Assembly: GCF_002381345.1 (NCBI RefSeq)
Contig: NZ_CP020660.1
Location: 1,178,001-1,242,000 of the forward strand
Source of the DNA: Candidatus Enterovibrio altilux
GTDB lineage: Bacteria > Pseudomonadota > Gammaproteobacteria > Enterobacterales > Vibrionaceae
Direction: 5' to 3'
DNA length: 64,000 bases
Under the pieces are notes generated by a model, which saw only the letters and a program-made list of their open reading frames with translations, was not told the origin of the DNA and did no database searches. A program made the translations under genes and the position numbers. Shown here one piece after another: positions 1-10,664 of the stretch. Each line of letters opens with the position of its first letter. Within the stretch, counting starts at the first letter, position 1.

Positions 1-863
1 AAAAAGCCATTAGACTATGGAATAAAACTAAGTAGGATATTCATGGAAGACTTCATGTATTCAGTGACTTAGCCATTACGAGGGTTCTCATGGTTAAATG
101 AGTATTTTCAATGCTATTGAGGAATCGGCAAGGATTCATTAATTTTGTTTTCAAACTTGTTTAAGTGCTATTCTCATGCTCGCACTATTAATGCATTAGT
201 AAGCGAACCATAATGGTTAACGTTACGTTTAAGACGAAGAATAAAGGAAACATCCCGCACTTAGCCATTGATTCGATGGGGATCAAAATTTACGGTGAAG
301 GAAAGAGAAGGTAAAAAACATGGTACTAATGGGAAACAGCAAGTTTGGCGCAAGTTATATTTAGCGGTAGATATAAATATGCATGAAACCATTGCTGCTG
401 AGTTGAGTGCATCCAATGTAACTGGCGGTGAAGTGTTACTTAACTTGCTCAAACAAACTCGCTGAAAAAATCGATGAAATATTGGCCTATAGCGATTACG
501 GGACTAGACAATATTATGAAACCGTGCGTATTAAACGAGCGGTTTCATTCATTTCGTTAAGAAAAGGAGTAATTTTTTGGAAACAAGATCATCCGCATAA
601 TTTAGAGGTCAGTTATCAAAAGATATACGATTCAAACACGCATGGGAAAAAGGTATGGATATCATAAATGCTCCCTATTAAAAACGGCAATATTTTGAGT
701 GGGAAAACTCTTGGGAAGAAAATTGAGCTTAAGAGATTATAATGCTTAGATTAGCGAAACTTGCGCTATGATAAAAGTGCTAAATAGGTCTAAAACAAAA
801 GCGATTGTTCAATCGCTAGTCATGTTGAAATTTTTATCTGAACTCAAATTAGGGAGCAAAGTC
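1..863 (+). mobile_element. IS5-family (IS903-type) remnant, left end outside window
   Basis: Decayed copy of the IS that fills this window. Translated pieces on the + strand match IS903-subgroup transposase blocks (WRKLYLAVDINMHETIAAELS, then YGTRQYYETVRIKRAV), but the frame is broken by stops and indels near 465 and 667. The right terminus, ending AGGGAGCAAAGTCC near 863, lies inside the 3' end of cca. The left terminus is not in the window. Confidence 0.85.
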
Positions 864-2086
864 CTATTTTCGTTTAAATACATCTTCACCGCATGTATTC
901 TTCTGCGTGTTAATTCTTGACGTATACTATGGCCTTGAAAACCTTCCGCCATAATTGGTTGCACATCTACAGTATTGGCTGCTTCAAATGCACCAATTAA
1001 CCATTGTGCTTGTGGATAAGGGCAATTTTCAAAGCCTATTCTTCCTTGATAGACGGCTTGACTGGCGATGGCGAGTTGAGGTACTCGTTCAGGCTTTCGC
1101 CAGAAATCATTGCGGTCAAATAGTTTGATAAAAGTTGATGCTTTTAGTTCGCCTGCGTTGTGGATGTTGGTGTGTTCTATGCAGACAAATAGTGCTACAT
1201 CGCGATACATATTGGGCACGCGTACACGTTCGCACACTGCTTTAACGGATATGTTTCCTATTTTTGCATACGTTTTATGGCTTGACCATTCTTCCGACGG
1301 TATAAGGATTTCATTAAGAGCATGCATTTGTGTGGCAAAACGAATGTAGGTGTTGCTGGTTAACTTCGCGGCTTGACGAGTAACCATGAGGCTGTGAATG
1401 CCTGTGTCGATTTCTGGGTGCCATTGTCCGAGCAGTGGAACGCCAAACAAAGCATCAATTTCTGGTAACACCACGGCGAGTGCACCACAATCTCGTAAGA
1501 TGCTGTGAAAGACATCAGGGCGCGAAGTATAGAGTGATTTTTTCCACTCCATCCAAACACGTTCAGGTGTGAGTGTATTCAGCTCTCCGCTTTCAACAAT
1601 TTTGCTCATGAGCACCATTGTTTCATCAGCTACTTGAAAACCTAGCGAGTGGAAGCGAGCGGCGAAACGCGCAACACGCAACGTGCGAAGTGGATCTTCG
1701 ATAAATGCGGGTGACACATGGCGAAGAATCTTGTTATCGAGGTCGGTTTTTCCACCATAAGGGTCAATTAGGGAACCGTCGTCAGCTTGTGCAATGGCGT
1801 TGATGGTGAGGTCACGACGCTGTAAGTCTTCTTCTAATGTTACATCCGGAGCGAAATCGCACACGAACCCTGTATAACCTTGTCCTGATTTTCGCTCAAT
1901 ACGAGCTAGTGCGTATTCTTCGTGTGTTTTTGGATGCAAGAACACAGGAAAGTCTGTCCCAACTTGTTTGTAACCTGCTTTTAACATGGTTTTAATATCT
2001 GCGTTAACAACGACCCAATCTTGATCTTTTACATCGAGCCCTAGCAATTGATCTCGAACGGCACCGCCCACGAGGAAAATATTCAC
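809..2086 (-). CDS. cca: CCA-adding tRNA nucleotidyltransferase with degraded HD domain and IS-derived C-terminus
   Basis: Adds or repairs the 3' CCA of tRNAs from CTP and ATP, in the cytoplasm. Length is 425 aa against about 412 in E. coli. The start is GTG at 2086. The nucleotidyltransferase head is intact: GGAVRD at residues 7-12, the metal-binding pair D21/D23 in KDQDW, and RRDLTINA at 90-97. The C-terminal HD domain, which in E. coli gives phosphodiesterase and phosphatase activity, is damaged: the family HDLGK reads HALNE at 255-259, so the HD dyad is H-A, and the downstream His-rich loop is replaced by SSHKTYAK. After RRIHAVKMYLNENR the last 15-18 residues are encoded by the right end of an IS copy in antisense. 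The next gene in Vibrio would be bacA, which is absent. CCA addition is probably retained; loss of HD activities is inferred from sequence. Confidence 0.95.
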   Translation of the reverse strand: MNIFLVGGAVRDQLLGLDVKDQDWVVVNADIKTMLKAGYKQVGTDFPVFLHPKTHEEYALARIERKSGQGYTGFVCDFAPDVTLEEDLQRRDLTINAIAQADDGSLIDPYGGKTDLDNKILRHVSPAFIEDPLRTLRVARFAARFHSLGFQVADETMVLMSKIVESGELNTLTPERVWMEWKKSLYTSRPDVFHSILRDCGALAVVLPEIDALFGVPLLGQWHPEIDTGIHSLMVTRQAAKLTSNTYIRFATQMHALNEILIPSEEWSSHKTYAKIGNISVKAVCERVRVPNMYRDVALFVCIEHTNIHNAGELKASTFIKLFDRNDFWRKPERVPQLAIASQAVYQGRIGFENCPYPQAQWLIGAFEAANTVDVQPIMAEGFQGHSIRQELTRRRIHAVKMYLNENRTLLPNLSSDKNFNMTSD

Positions 2087-2387
2087 ATTGTTGTCCAGTT
2101 ATTAAGTAATAATAAGATCATGATAAACTGCACACCTAGGAGGAACAGAATTAGATTCGTATTCTGTCTCTGAACTAAAAATGCAAACCTGCGACAGAAT
2201 AGTCGGTCATAGTAAATGCGTGTTTTTATATGTACTAGGTGTCACACTACTGTGGTGAGCTTAACTGACAGTTTTGAGGACGTAAAGAACTTCCCATGTA
2301 TCGTGACTGTTGTGCAGTTTGCAGAGTTGTCTTTTGTGATAGTACCTAATCCTAAATTCTATTTTTTAGTGAGTGTCACTGAAAGAC
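2087..2387. other. Non-coding remnant between cca and IS
   Basis: No gene recognised. A 61-codon open frame at 2216-2401 has no family signature and runs into the IS terminus. By synteny with Vibrio the space between cca and tsaD should hold bacA, folB and plsY; I see no convincing trace of them here. Confidence 0.5.
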
Positions 2388-3558
2388 GGCTTTCTTTTTA
2401 ATTTGAGTTTAGATCGCAAATGCTAAGATGATTAACGATTAAATAATCGCTTTTATCATGGCATAAGTTTCGTTAATCTGAGCATTGTGATCTCTAAAGC
2501 TTAATGTCCTCCAAGTAGTTCTTTGATTTGAAAAATTGCCGTCTCTGATAGGGAAAGTTTATGGTAACCATCCCTCATTTTTCAATGTTGTTTGGAACCG
2601 TATAACTTCTGGTAACTGACCGCTAAATTACGCTGGTGTTTTCGTTTCTAAAAAATTGCTTTTTTGGTGGGATTATTGGAACCACTTGTTTAATACGAAT
2701 GATTTCGTGATATTATTTGGTGTCGTAAGTACTATCAGCTGATATTTCATTGATTTTTCAGCGGGTCTCTTTAAGCAAGTTAGGTAGCACTGCACTTCCA
2801 GTCACATTTGATGCACTTAGTTTAGCAGCAATGATTTCACGCGTATTTAATACTACCGCTAGATGCAACTTGTGCTAGACTCGCCGTTTCCCATCGGTGC
2901 TATGTTTTTTTATTTCCCATTTTCCTCCACCGTAGACTTTGAACCAGTAAAATCAATGGCTAAGTGCTGGGTGCTTTTTTTATTCTTTGCCTTACGCATG
3001 ACGTTAATTGTTTTGGCTCGCTTACTAATGCATGAATAGTGCGAGCATGAAATGGCACTGAAAATATGCATTTTACCATGAAAGCTGTCGTAATGGCTAA
3101 GTTGCTAAACAAATTAGGTCTCTCATGATTACACTGCTTAGTTTGATTTCATAGCTAAATAGCTTCTTCATCAACCCAAAATATTAGTGAGCTATGATTG
3201 ATTAAAGCTTGATTATACTGCTTCTAGTAGTTGTTTTGTAGTAAAGATTGTTCACAGACTTTAATATTTAAGTGATTATGACTGTTTAGAGTGTTGATTG
3301 AAAATTTAGTTCCCTTACTTAGGAAATAAAGGCGGTTACCATAAATATTCCTTAGCAAAGCAGCAATGTTTTGAGTTAAAAACTATTGGTAGGGACATTG
3401 AATCTCAGGGAGCATACAACTCAGATTAGTGAAACCGGCGGTATGGCAAAAGCTTTAAATAAGCGGATGAAACTAGGTATGCTTCATACGAAAGCTATTG
3501 TTTCATAATGAATCATGAGGGGATTGGCTATATGAATTTGTTTTAAAAAAACAAAGCT
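2388..3558 (-). mobile_element. Compound IS903-type remnant (minus copy plus inverted right arm)
   Basis: A nearly full-length minus-strand copy runs from its right terminus at 2388 to its left terminus near 3332. It is joined directly to a plus-strand right arm, 3333-3558, ending ACAAAGC. The junction sits at the internal GGTTACCATAAA sequence of the IS, the same position used at eight other loci in the window. No transposase frame survives. Confidence 0.85.
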
Positions 3559-3730
3559 AAAGCGAGTAATAGCGTACGTTAGAGGCTCATATAAAATATG
3601 TAAATTTGTGTTTTTTCCCTCTTGATAAATTTATGTTTATTATCGATTGTTTTTAAATTTAGTGCTCTAAATAACTCGCAATCTTGAATCTCAGATTGCG
3701 TAAACAGATTGATGAAATAAAGTTAGTTTA

Positions 3731-4756
3731 TTAATTCTCTGACTTAATAGATGTCAACTGATCAATTGGCCAACGTGGGAATGCTTTCACGCTCAAATCA
3801 GTGTGTTCACCGTTTTTTAATCGTTGCATACCGGCATACGCTATCATCGCCCCATTGTCTGTACAAAATTCCATACGCGGATAAAAGATTTGACCATCAA
3901 TAGAACTCATTAATTCTTTTAGTTTAATACGCAGGTGACGGTTAGCACTGACGCCACCAGCGATTACAAGGCGCTTCATATGGAATTGTTTTAATGCCCG
4001 CTGACATTTAATAACTAGTGTATCAACAACCGCATCTTCAAATGCACGTGCAATATTAGCACGGGTTTGAGTGTCGTTTCCATTCATTTTAATCGTGTTC
4101 GCTGCAAACGTTTTAAGGCCAGAGAAACTCATATCCAAGCCAGGTATGGTTGTCATTGGACGTGGGAACGTAAAGCGAGTGCTATCACCCTTCTCTGCTA
4201 ATTTTGACAATAACGGACCACCAGGATAATTTAGCCCCATCAATTTAGCAGTTTTATCAAAGGCTTCACCAACGGCATCATCAATTGACTCACCAAGGAT
4301 TTGATATTCACCTATGCCCCTCACCTCAACTAACAAAGTATGACCGCCAGATACCAATAATGCAATGAATGGGAATGGCAGAGGCGTATCTTCAAGCATT
4401 GGTGCTAGTAAATGTCCTTCCATATGGTGAACGGCCACAGCTGGAATGTTCCATGCATACGCTAAGCTGCGACCAATTGTTGCCCCGACTAATAGTGCTC
4501 CAACTAAACCTGGCCCAGCAGTGTATGCTACACCATCTAAATTTTTCTGCATAAGGCCAGCTTCTGCTAACGTTAATTTGATAAGTGGAATAGTTTTTTT
4601 TACATGATCACGAGATGCTAGCTCCGGGACGATGCCACCGTAGTCCGCATGCAGCGTAACCTGACTGTATAACTGATGTGCTAAAAGCCCCTTTTCATCA
4701 TCATAAATCGCAACGCCAGTTTCGTCGCAGGATGTTTCAATTCCCAAAATTCGCAT
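3731..4756 (-). CDS. tsaD: tRNA N6-adenosine threonylcarbamoyltransferase TsaD
   Basis: Transfers the threonylcarbamoyl group to A37 of ANN-decoding tRNAs (t6A), working with TsaB, TsaE and TsaC in the cytoplasm. Length is 341 aa against 337 in E. coli. The ASKHA-fold features are all visible: ETSCDET at 7-13, the metal-binding HMEGH at 111-115, SGGHT at 136-140 and the glycine-rich GGVSANRHL near the C-terminus. The ATG at 4756 is preceded by GAGGTGG. The gene is divergent from rpsU, as in most gammaproteobacteria, with a 204-bp shared control region. Downstream, the expected plsY-folB-bacA block is missing. It is probably essential and shows no damage. Confidence 0.97.
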   Translation of the reverse strand: MRILGIETSCDETGVAIYDDEKGLLAHQLYSQVTLHADYGGIVPELASRDHVKKTIPLIKLTLAEAGLMQKNLDGVAYTAGPGLVGALLVGATIGRSLAYAWNIPAVAVHHMEGHLLAPMLEDTPLPFPFIALLVSGGHTLLVEVRGIGEYQILGESIDDAVGEAFDKTAKLMGLNYPGGPLLSKLAEKGDSTRFTFPRPMTTIPGLDMSFSGLKTFAANTIKMNGNDTQTRANIARAFEDAVVDTLVIKCQRALKQFHMKRLVIAGGVSANRHLRIKLKELMSSIDGQIFYPRMEFCTDNGAMIAYAGMQRLKNGEHTDLSVKAFPRWPIDQLTSIKSEN

Positions 4757-4944
4757 GCCACCTCAATTTACTTCGTTTGTTAATGGATTTGACATATTTC
4801 ATAAATTAAAGAAACAATATTACATGTGCAGGATTAAATTAACCAGTTATGCTTTACAAATGCCTAAGTTCCAGATTAAAATTTAATACTATTATTAATC
4901 AATAGCTGGTTATTTGTCTCCAGCAATCACTGATACAATCCCCC

Positions 4945-4953
4945 AGGAGGTGA
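4945..4953 (+). promoter_or_regulatory. Very strong Shine-Dalgarno of rpsU
   Basis: AGGAGGTGA seven bases before the rpsU ATG is complementary to the full canonical anti-SD core. It is the longest SD match I noticed before any gene in the window. bS21 sits next to the anti-SD on the 30S subunit, so a link to autoregulation is conceivable but not shown. Confidence 0.8.
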
Positions 4954-4960
4954 AAGGCAT

Positions 4961-5176
4961 ATGCCAGTAGTTAAAGTCCGTGAAAATGAGCCATTTGATG
5001 TAGCATTACGTCGTTTTAAGCGTTCTTGTGAAAAAGCAGGCATTCTTTCTGAAGTTCGTCGTCGTGAAAACTTTGAAAAGCCCACTACCGTTCGTAAGCG
5101 CGCTAAGGCTGCTGCTGTGAAACGTCACTTGAAGAAGCTGGCTCGTGAAAATGCACGTCACATTCGCCTGTATTAA
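4961..5176 (+). CDS. rpsU: 30S ribosomal protein bS21
   Basis: Small basic 71-aa ribosomal protein of the 30S platform, needed for initiation on natural mRNAs. The sequence is almost identical to E. coli S21 ([12 protein letters not shown]...ENARHIRLY) and has the same length. It heads the macromolecular-synthesis operon with dnaG and rpoD, but here a 585-bp gap separates it from dnaG. That gap is where Vibrio carries yqeY. Confidence 0.98.
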   Translation: MPVVKVRENEPFDVALRRFKRSCEKAGILSEVRRRENFEKPTTVRKRAKAAAVKRHLKKLARENARHIRLY

Positions 5177-5761
5177 TTATGACTAAACTAATACAAATTT
5201 ATGAACACGGGATTGATTACTCGTATTAAGAGTGAACAAATTACAATAATAAAAATAAAATATGAACTTTATTTTTCACTTATAGTGTTACTATCTATTG
5301 AGTTAAATACTTAAAAAGTAATGTTTAAAACACTTAAATTTTCAAAAAAACACTAAGTAATCATGGTTAAAATAACTAAGCAATGTGATAATGTATATCA
5401 CAATTTTAGTCAATCATTGTGATGATTTTGCTGACGCAGAATTAGCTGAATTTAACGTGTTCATGCTATAATTATTCTGTGATATGAGTCAAAAATATTA
5501 TCGTGGTGTCTGGTGAGCATCCGATGGAAAATATAGTAGAAGTATAACTATTTTAAAATTTTAATTTTAGGTCGTGTTTTATGGGAGACATTAGTTAATG
5601 TAACGTATGAAATAACATTTCATCCAAACTGCAAATAAGCCGTGCTACTCATAGCGAAATGTGTCGTTTGTGTGTTTTTCATAGGTAGTAAAAATACAAC
5701 TTACTTTAAATATATACTCCCATTTATTGACATGCTCAAACTTATCAAATAAACGTAGGTT
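5177..5761. other. Long gene-free gap inside the rpsU-dnaG-rpoD operon
   Basis: AT-rich and without a reading frame longer than chance. Vibrio and Photobacterium have yqeY here; I could not recognise any YqeY codons. No IS termini are visible apart from a doubtful GGGAGACATTAG near 5583. A terminator or processing site controlling read-through into dnaG would be expected here, but I could not place one. Confidence 0.5.
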
Positions 5762-7516
5762 ATGGTAGGAAAAATTCCACGTGCTTTTATTGATGGTTTA
5801 CTCGCCAGACTGAACATTGTCGATCTTATAGGCGCTCATGTGAAACTTAAAAAGCAGGGTAAAAATTTTGGTGCCTGCTGTCCTTTTCATAATGAAAAAA
5901 CACCCTCTTTTATAGTTAGTCAGGAAAGGCAATTTTATCACTGTTTTGGGTGCGGTATACATGGTAATGCCATCGATTTCATCATGGGGTTTGATCGCTT
6001 AGAGTTCGTTGATGCAGTTGAAGAACTTGCGTCTCAATTGGGTATTGAGGTTCCACGCGAACAATCAGACGTAGATGTACTAAAAGGCCCATATGTTTAT
6101 AGCAATCAAAAACACAACCTTTATAAGATAATGGAGCAAATCACCCAGTTTTATCAAAGCAGTCTCAGCACTGATGTGGGACCTATTGCGATTGATTATC
6201 TGCACGGTCGAGGGCTCTCGAGCGAGATTGTACAAAAGTTCAGTGTGGGCTATGTTGCCGATGAATGGGATCAGGTTCGAACACGCTTCAGTAAAGACAA
6301 CGAAAGTCAGCAGTTACTTGTCGCTACCGGCATGCTGGTAGAAAATGATAATGGACGATGTTATGACAGATTCAGGGGACGCATTATGTTCCCTATTCGG
6401 GATTGTCGTGGGCGCGTGATTGGATTTGGTGGGCGTGTTTTGGATGATAGTACCCCAAAATACCTTAACTCACCAGAAACGCCTATATTCCATAAAGGGC
6501 GAGAGCTGTATGGTCTATACGAGGCATTACAAGTGCACCATGAGCCAAAGCAATTGCTGATTGTTGAAGGATATATGGACGTGGTTGTTTTGGCACAATT
6601 TAGTATTGACTATGCTGTGGCCTCTTTGGGTACAGCCACTACCGCCAATCATATTCAAACTTTATTTCGACAAACGTCCAATGTTGTTTGTTGTTATGAT
6701 GGAGATAGTGCTGGTCATAATGCAGCATGGCGAGCCATGGAACATGCACTTCCATACTTGAATGATGGCAGCCAGCTAAAGTTTATGTTTTTACCTGATG
6801 GTGAAGATCCTGACTCAATGGTTCGAAAAATAGGAAAAAAGGCTTTTGAAGAAAAGCTTGCGGCATCGATGTCGCTTTCCGAGTTTATGTTTTCTACCCT
6901 AATTGAACAGGTAGATACCAGCAGTAAAGAAGGAAAAGCGAAACTTACTACACTTGCCGTACCATTGATTGAAAAAGTATCTGGCGGAACACTGCGACTT
7001 TATCTGCGGAATATACTGGGACAAAAACTGGGTTTACCCGATGAGCAACAGTTAGAAAAACTAATCAGCAAACAAGCCCCATCGCAGGTACGTACGCTAT
7101 TACCGAGAATGAAGCGAACGCCAATGCGAGAAGTAATAACTTTACTACTGCAAAATCCAAAGTTTGCGGAATCACTACCTCCATTGGATGGAATCGATGA
7201 ACTAAGCATCCCAGGCCTTAAAATATTCACTACCATGCTTGAACTTTGCAACCAGTGTCCCAATGTTACAACAGGACAGCTGCTTGAGTTTTGGCGTGGC
7301 ACAGATCAAGAAGTATTGTTAGCTAAATTGGCAAGCTGGGAGTTACCCATCAATGAATACAATGTATTAGATGTATTTTTAGATTCATTGGATAAAGTTC
7401 TTGCCCAGTGTGTCATACAACAAATAGACAAGTTACAGGCAAAAGATAGAAGCGTAGGCTTATCAACCGAAGAACAGCAGGAGTTATGGCTATTAATCCA
7501 AAGCCGTCCTGACTAG
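5762..7516 (+). CDS. dnaG: DNA primase DnaG
   Basis: Synthesises RNA primers at the replication fork with DnaB. It is 584 aa against 581 in E. coli, collinear throughout. The N-terminal zinc ribbon has C40, H43, C61 and C64 ([12 protein letters not shown]...FYHCFGCG). The RNA-polymerase domain with its Toprim core carries EGYMD and the acidic pair in [11 protein letters not shown]. The C-terminal DnaB-binding helical domain is complete to residue 584. It precedes rpoD by 92 bp (to the preferred rpoD start) and is probably co-transcribed with it. Confidence 0.98.
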   Translation: MVGKIPRAFIDGLLARLNIVDLIGAHVKLKKQGKNFGACCPFHNEKTPSFIVSQERQFYHCFGCGIHGNAIDFIMGFDRLEFVDAVEELASQLGIEVPREQSDVDVLKGPYVYSNQKHNLYKIMEQITQFYQSSLSTDVGPIAIDYLHGRGLSSEIVQKFSVGYVADEWDQVRTRFSKDNESQQLLVATGMLVENDNGRCYDRFRGRIMFPIRDCRGRVIGFGGRVLDDSTPKYLNSPETPIFHKGRELYGLYEALQVHHEPKQLLIVEGYMDVVVLAQFSIDYAVASLGTATTANHIQTLFRQTSNVVCCYDGDSAGHNAAWRAMEHALPYLNDGSQLKFMFLPDGEDPDSMVRKIGKKAFEEKLAASMSLSEFMFSTLIEQVDTSSKEGKAKLTTLAVPLIEKVSGGTLRLYLRNILGQKLGLPDEQQLEKLISKQAPSQVRTLLPRMKRTPMREVITLLLQNPKFAESLPPLDGIDELSIPGLKIFTTMLELCNQCPNVTTGQLLEFWRGTDQEVLLAKLASWELPINEYNVLDVFLDSLDKVLAQCVIQQIDKLQAKDRSVGLSTEEQQELWLLIQSRPD

Positions 7517-7608
7517 AAAGTCATCAGTACTCTTGTAATTTGCTAGTATTAGTAGTTTGTGTTTCGCACGCTACATTCTTAACTCAGACCCGAAATTGGA
7601 TATCGTCT

Positions 7609-9444
7609 ATGGATCAAAATCCGCAGTCACAGTTAAAGTTGCTTGTTGTAAAAGGTAAAGAACAAGGTTATTTAACCTATGCAGAAGTTAATGACCACCT
7701 ACCAGAAGATATTGTCGACTCTGACCAGATAGAAGATATCATTCAGATGATTAATGATATGGGTATTCAGGTAGTTGAAATTGCGCCTGATGCCGATGAG
7801 CTGATGATGTCTGAAACAGTCACCGATGAAGATGCTGTCGAAGCAGCAGCCGCCGCATTATCTAATGTTGAATCCGAAATAGGCCGCACAACAGACCCTG
7901 TTCGCATGTACATGCGTGAAATGGGCACTGTTGAGTTGCTTACTCGCGAAGGCGAAATTGACATTGCTAAACGCATTGAAGATGGTATTAATCAAGTACA
8001 GATTTCAGTTGCTGAGTATCCAGGTTCAATTGCATATCTTCTTGATCAATTTGATAAAGTTGAAGCAGAAGAACTACGCTTAACCGAGATTCTCTCTGGT
8101 TTTGTTGATCCAAGCCAAAAGGACATTGCTCCCACAGCAACGCACATTGGTTCAGAATTAAGCCAAGAAGAGCTGGAAGACGAAGACAAAGATAAAGATA
8201 AAGACAAGAATGACAACGAAGAGGAGAACACTGGTATTGATCCGGAGTTTGCTCGTGAGAAATTCACAGAACTTCGTGTGTCATACGCAAATATGCAAAT
8301 AGCAATTCAAAAAAATGGACGTTTTCATGCAAAAACAGTAGGAGTAGTTTCGAAACTGTCTGAAGTATTCAAACAGTTCCGCTTGGTTCCTAAGCAATTT
8401 GACCGTCTGGTGAGCGAAATGCGCAAGACAATGGATCGTGTCCGCACGCAAGAGCGTCTTGTGATGCACCTATGTGTTAATCAAGCAAAAATATCAAAGA
8501 AAACCTTCGTTCAATTGTTTGCAGGTAACGAGTCATCTGACAGCTGGCTAGACAAGACATTTGCTTCTGAAAAACCTTACGCAGGGCGTCTGAAAGAGCA
8601 CGAAGAAGACCTTCGTCGTTGTATACAAAAACTAAAGATTATCGAAGATGAAACTGGTCTGAATGTTGAGCGTATTAAAGACATAAGCCGTCGCATGTCA
8701 ATTGGTGAAGCAAAAGCACGTCGTGCAAAGAAAGAAATGGTTGAAGCAAACTTACGTCTGGTTATCTCTATTGCGAAGAAATACACTAACCGAGGGCTAC
8801 AGTTTTTGGATCTAATCCAAGAAGGTAACATTGGTCTCATGAAAGCAGTCGATAAATTCGAATACCGCCGTGGTTATAAATTTTCAACTTACGCAACGTG
8901 GTGGATCCGTCAGGCAATTACACGTTCTATTGCTGATCAGGCGCGTACTATTCGTATACCAGTTCACATGATTGAAACTATCAACAAATTGAATCGCATA
9001 TCTCGTCAGATGCTTCAGGAGATGGGTCGTGAACCACTACCAGAAGAATTAGCAGAGCGTATGCAAATGCCAGAAGACAAAATCCGGAAGGTGCTGAAAA
9101 TTGCTAAAGAACCAATCTCCATGGAAACACCAATCGGTGATGATGAAGATTCGCATTTAGGTGATTTCATCGAGGATACAGTTCTAGAGCTACCAATGGA
9201 TTCAGCAACAATGAACAACCTACGTATGGCAACTAGCGAAGTTCTGGCTGGTTTAACACCACGTGAAGCTAAAGTCTTGCGTATGCGCTTTGGTATCGAT
9301 ATGAATACCGACCACACGTTAGAAGAAGTTGGTAAACAGTTTGACGTAACGCGTGAACGTATTCGTCAAATTGAAGCGAAGGCATTGCGCAAGCTGCGTC
9401 ATCCAAGCCGCTCTGAAGTTCTGCGTAGTTTTTTAGACGAATAA
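7609..9444 (+). CDS. rpoD: RNA polymerase primary sigma factor RpoD (sigma-70)
   Basis: Housekeeping sigma factor. The open frame extends upstream to 7540, but [12 protein letters not shown] at 7609 matches the conserved family N-terminus, so that start is chosen (611 aa; E. coli 613). Region 1.1 and the non-conserved acidic spacer are present; the spacer holds a short KDKDKDK run, with a repetitive GAT/AAA codon track around 8183-8212. Region 2 ([17 protein letters not shown], -10 recognition), region 3 and region 4 ([21 protein letters not shown], -35 recognition) are essentially identical to E. coli. A clear hairpin-plus-T terminator follows the stop. Confidence 0.98.
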   Translation: MDQNPQSQLKLLVVKGKEQGYLTYAEVNDHLPEDIVDSDQIEDIIQMINDMGIQVVEIAPDADELMMSETVTDEDAVEAAAAALSNVESEIGRTTDPVRMYMREMGTVELLTREGEIDIAKRIEDGINQVQISVAEYPGSIAYLLDQFDKVEAEELRLTEILSGFVDPSQKDIAPTATHIGSELSQEELEDEDKDKDKDKNDNEEENTGIDPEFAREKFTELRVSYANMQIAIQKNGRFHAKTVGVVSKLSEVFKQFRLVPKQFDRLVSEMRKTMDRVRTQERLVMHLCVNQAKISKKTFVQLFAGNESSDSWLDKTFASEKPYAGRLKEHEEDLRRCIQKLKIIEDETGLNVERIKDISRRMSIGEAKARRAKKEMVEANLRLVISIAKKYTNRGLQFLDLIQEGNIGLMKAVDKFEYRRGYKFSTYATWWIRQAITRSIADQARTIRIPVHMIETINKLNRISRQMLQEMGREPLPEELAERMQMPEDKIRKVLKIAKEPISMETPIGDDEDSHLGDFIEDTVLELPMDSATMNNLRMATSEVLAGLTPREAKVLRMRFGIDMNTDHTLEEVGKQFDVTRERIRQIEAKALRKLRHPSRSEVLRSFLDE

Positions 9445-9471
9445 TTCATTTAATTGGAGTTTTAAAAATAG

Positions 9472-9496
9472 AAAGGCGAACTTAGTTCGCTTTTTT
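9472..9496 (+). terminator. Rho-independent terminator of rpoD
   Basis: Perfect GCGAAC / GTTCGC stem (9476-9481 with 9485-9490) and a TTA loop, flanked by AAAG upstream and a run of six T downstream, 28 bp after the rpoD stop. It ends the dnaG-rpoD transcript. Confidence 0.85.
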
Positions 9497-9549
9497 AACT
9501 AATTACGTTTAACTGATTTAAATTGTATCAATAAGGTAGTGGTTAACAC

Positions 9550-9578
9550 TAGACATTCTATCTGTTTCTCCTTATAAT
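9550..9578 (+). promoter_or_regulatory. Sigma-70 promoter of the tRNA gene
   Basis: TAGACA (9550-9555), a 17-bp spacer and a perfect TATAAT (9573-9578). The expected start site is 7-8 bp downstream, just before the tRNA at 9592. Confidence 0.75.
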
Positions 9579-9591
9579 CAATTACCTATAG

Positions 9592-9667
9592 GGCCCCTTA
9601 GCTCAGTGGTTAGAGCACTCGACTCATAATCGATTGGTCCCCAGTTCAAGTCTGGGAGGGGTCACCA
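9592..9667 (+). tRNA. ileX: tRNA with CAT anticodon, probably tRNA-Ile2 (ileX-like)
   Basis: A 76-nt cloverleaf: acceptor GGCCCCT pairs with AGGGGTC, the D arm reads TAGCTCAGTGGTTAGAGCA, the anticodon CAT is at 9625-9627, the T arm contains GTTCAAGTC and CCA is encoded. It closely matches E. coli ileX, where C34 is converted to lysidine to read AUA. One odd point is a C-T mismatch at the base of the anticodon stem. Elongator Met is the alternative, but the acceptor and D arm fit ileX better. Confidence 0.88.
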
Positions 9668-9722
9668 TCTATAGAAAGTGTTGAGTGATGATTAACTTTT
9701 CAGAACTTTCTGTAGATTTATT
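9668..9722 (+). terminator. Possible terminator hairpin after tRNA
   Basis: TCTATAGAAAGT (9668-9679) pairs with ACTTTCTGTAGA (9705-9716) over 12 bp with one G-U, loop about 25 nt, followed by TTTATT. It begins directly after the CCA, so it may terminate the tRNA transcript or serve 3' processing. Confidence 0.5.
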
Positions 9723-9723
9723 A

Positions 9724-10391
9724 GGCTGTTTTTTCTAAATAAAGGAACTAAATTATTATCTATATTCTAAACAGCTAACTTCACTTAAATATTCAGGTTT
9801 CTGCACAAGCTTCGCTACAAAGTAACCAACCGGAAGTAATATAATTAAGATTTAATCAATTGTGGCTTACTAACATCCTGAATTGATGAATAGACCATTT
9901 AGTGCTTAGCTATTGATTCTATGGGGCTCAAAGTCTACGGTGATGACGAATGAAAAGTAAAAAAGCCTGGTATTGATGGGGAAACGTCGAGTCTGACACA
10001 AGTTACATTTAGTGGTAGATATCAATACGCATGAAGTTATTGCTTCTGAGTTAAGTCTATCGAATGTGACTGATAGTGAAGTGCTACCTAACTTGCCCAA
10101 ACAGACCAGCCTAAAAATCAATGAAATTATTAGGCGATGTTACTTGCGGCATCGAACAATATTATAATGATCATAAATGTTTCCTATAAGAGATGGCAAT
10201 AATTTTAGTTAAAAAAACGTTTCGTAGGGACATTAATCCTAAGGGATCATAGTGCTAAGATTAGCGCAACGTATGCTATGATAAAAGCGTTGAAGATAGT
10301 GACAGAGCTAGGTATGCTTTAAATATAAACAATTGTTTAATAATGAATTATATTGGAAATTATTACTTGAACTTAAATTAGGAAACAAAGC
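9724..10391 (+). mobile_element. IS903-type remnant with internal deletions
   Basis: Plus-strand copy with both ends present (GGCTGTTTTTTCTAAAT at the left, TTAGGAAACAAAGC at the right). It lacks a block between the transposase N-terminus and the DDE core, and a second block around 10150. Stops occur in all frames. Confidence 0.85.
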
Positions 10392-10664
10392 AATAATCAC
10401 CGGTCAGTGCGTGTGGTAAATTTTTTGATGATCCTATAGGCGTAAGGTGAATCGTAGGTATGGGTAAGCGTCAATTTAGTATGAATTCATGAAGCATTAC
10501 TAAAATTACATATGTCCTTCGCCATATTCATTTTGGTGCATTGTAAAGCATGTTCATACGATGAGCAGTCTTTCATTGGCGAGTAATACTCGTTTGATAT
10601 TGAAATATGTTTGGGGAAGTACAACCTGGGTGGTCTCATTTAAAAGTTAAATAGGAATACACGC

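Noticed and set aside
7000..7302. Antisense open frames inside dnaG, rpoD and pykF
   Set aside because: Shadows of strongly coding genes on the other strand, without SD or domains.
10600..10664. Possible RppH or PtsP remnant before the TauE gene
   Set aside because: A short WVVSFKS peptide resembles RppH QVVSFK, but nothing upstream supports it.
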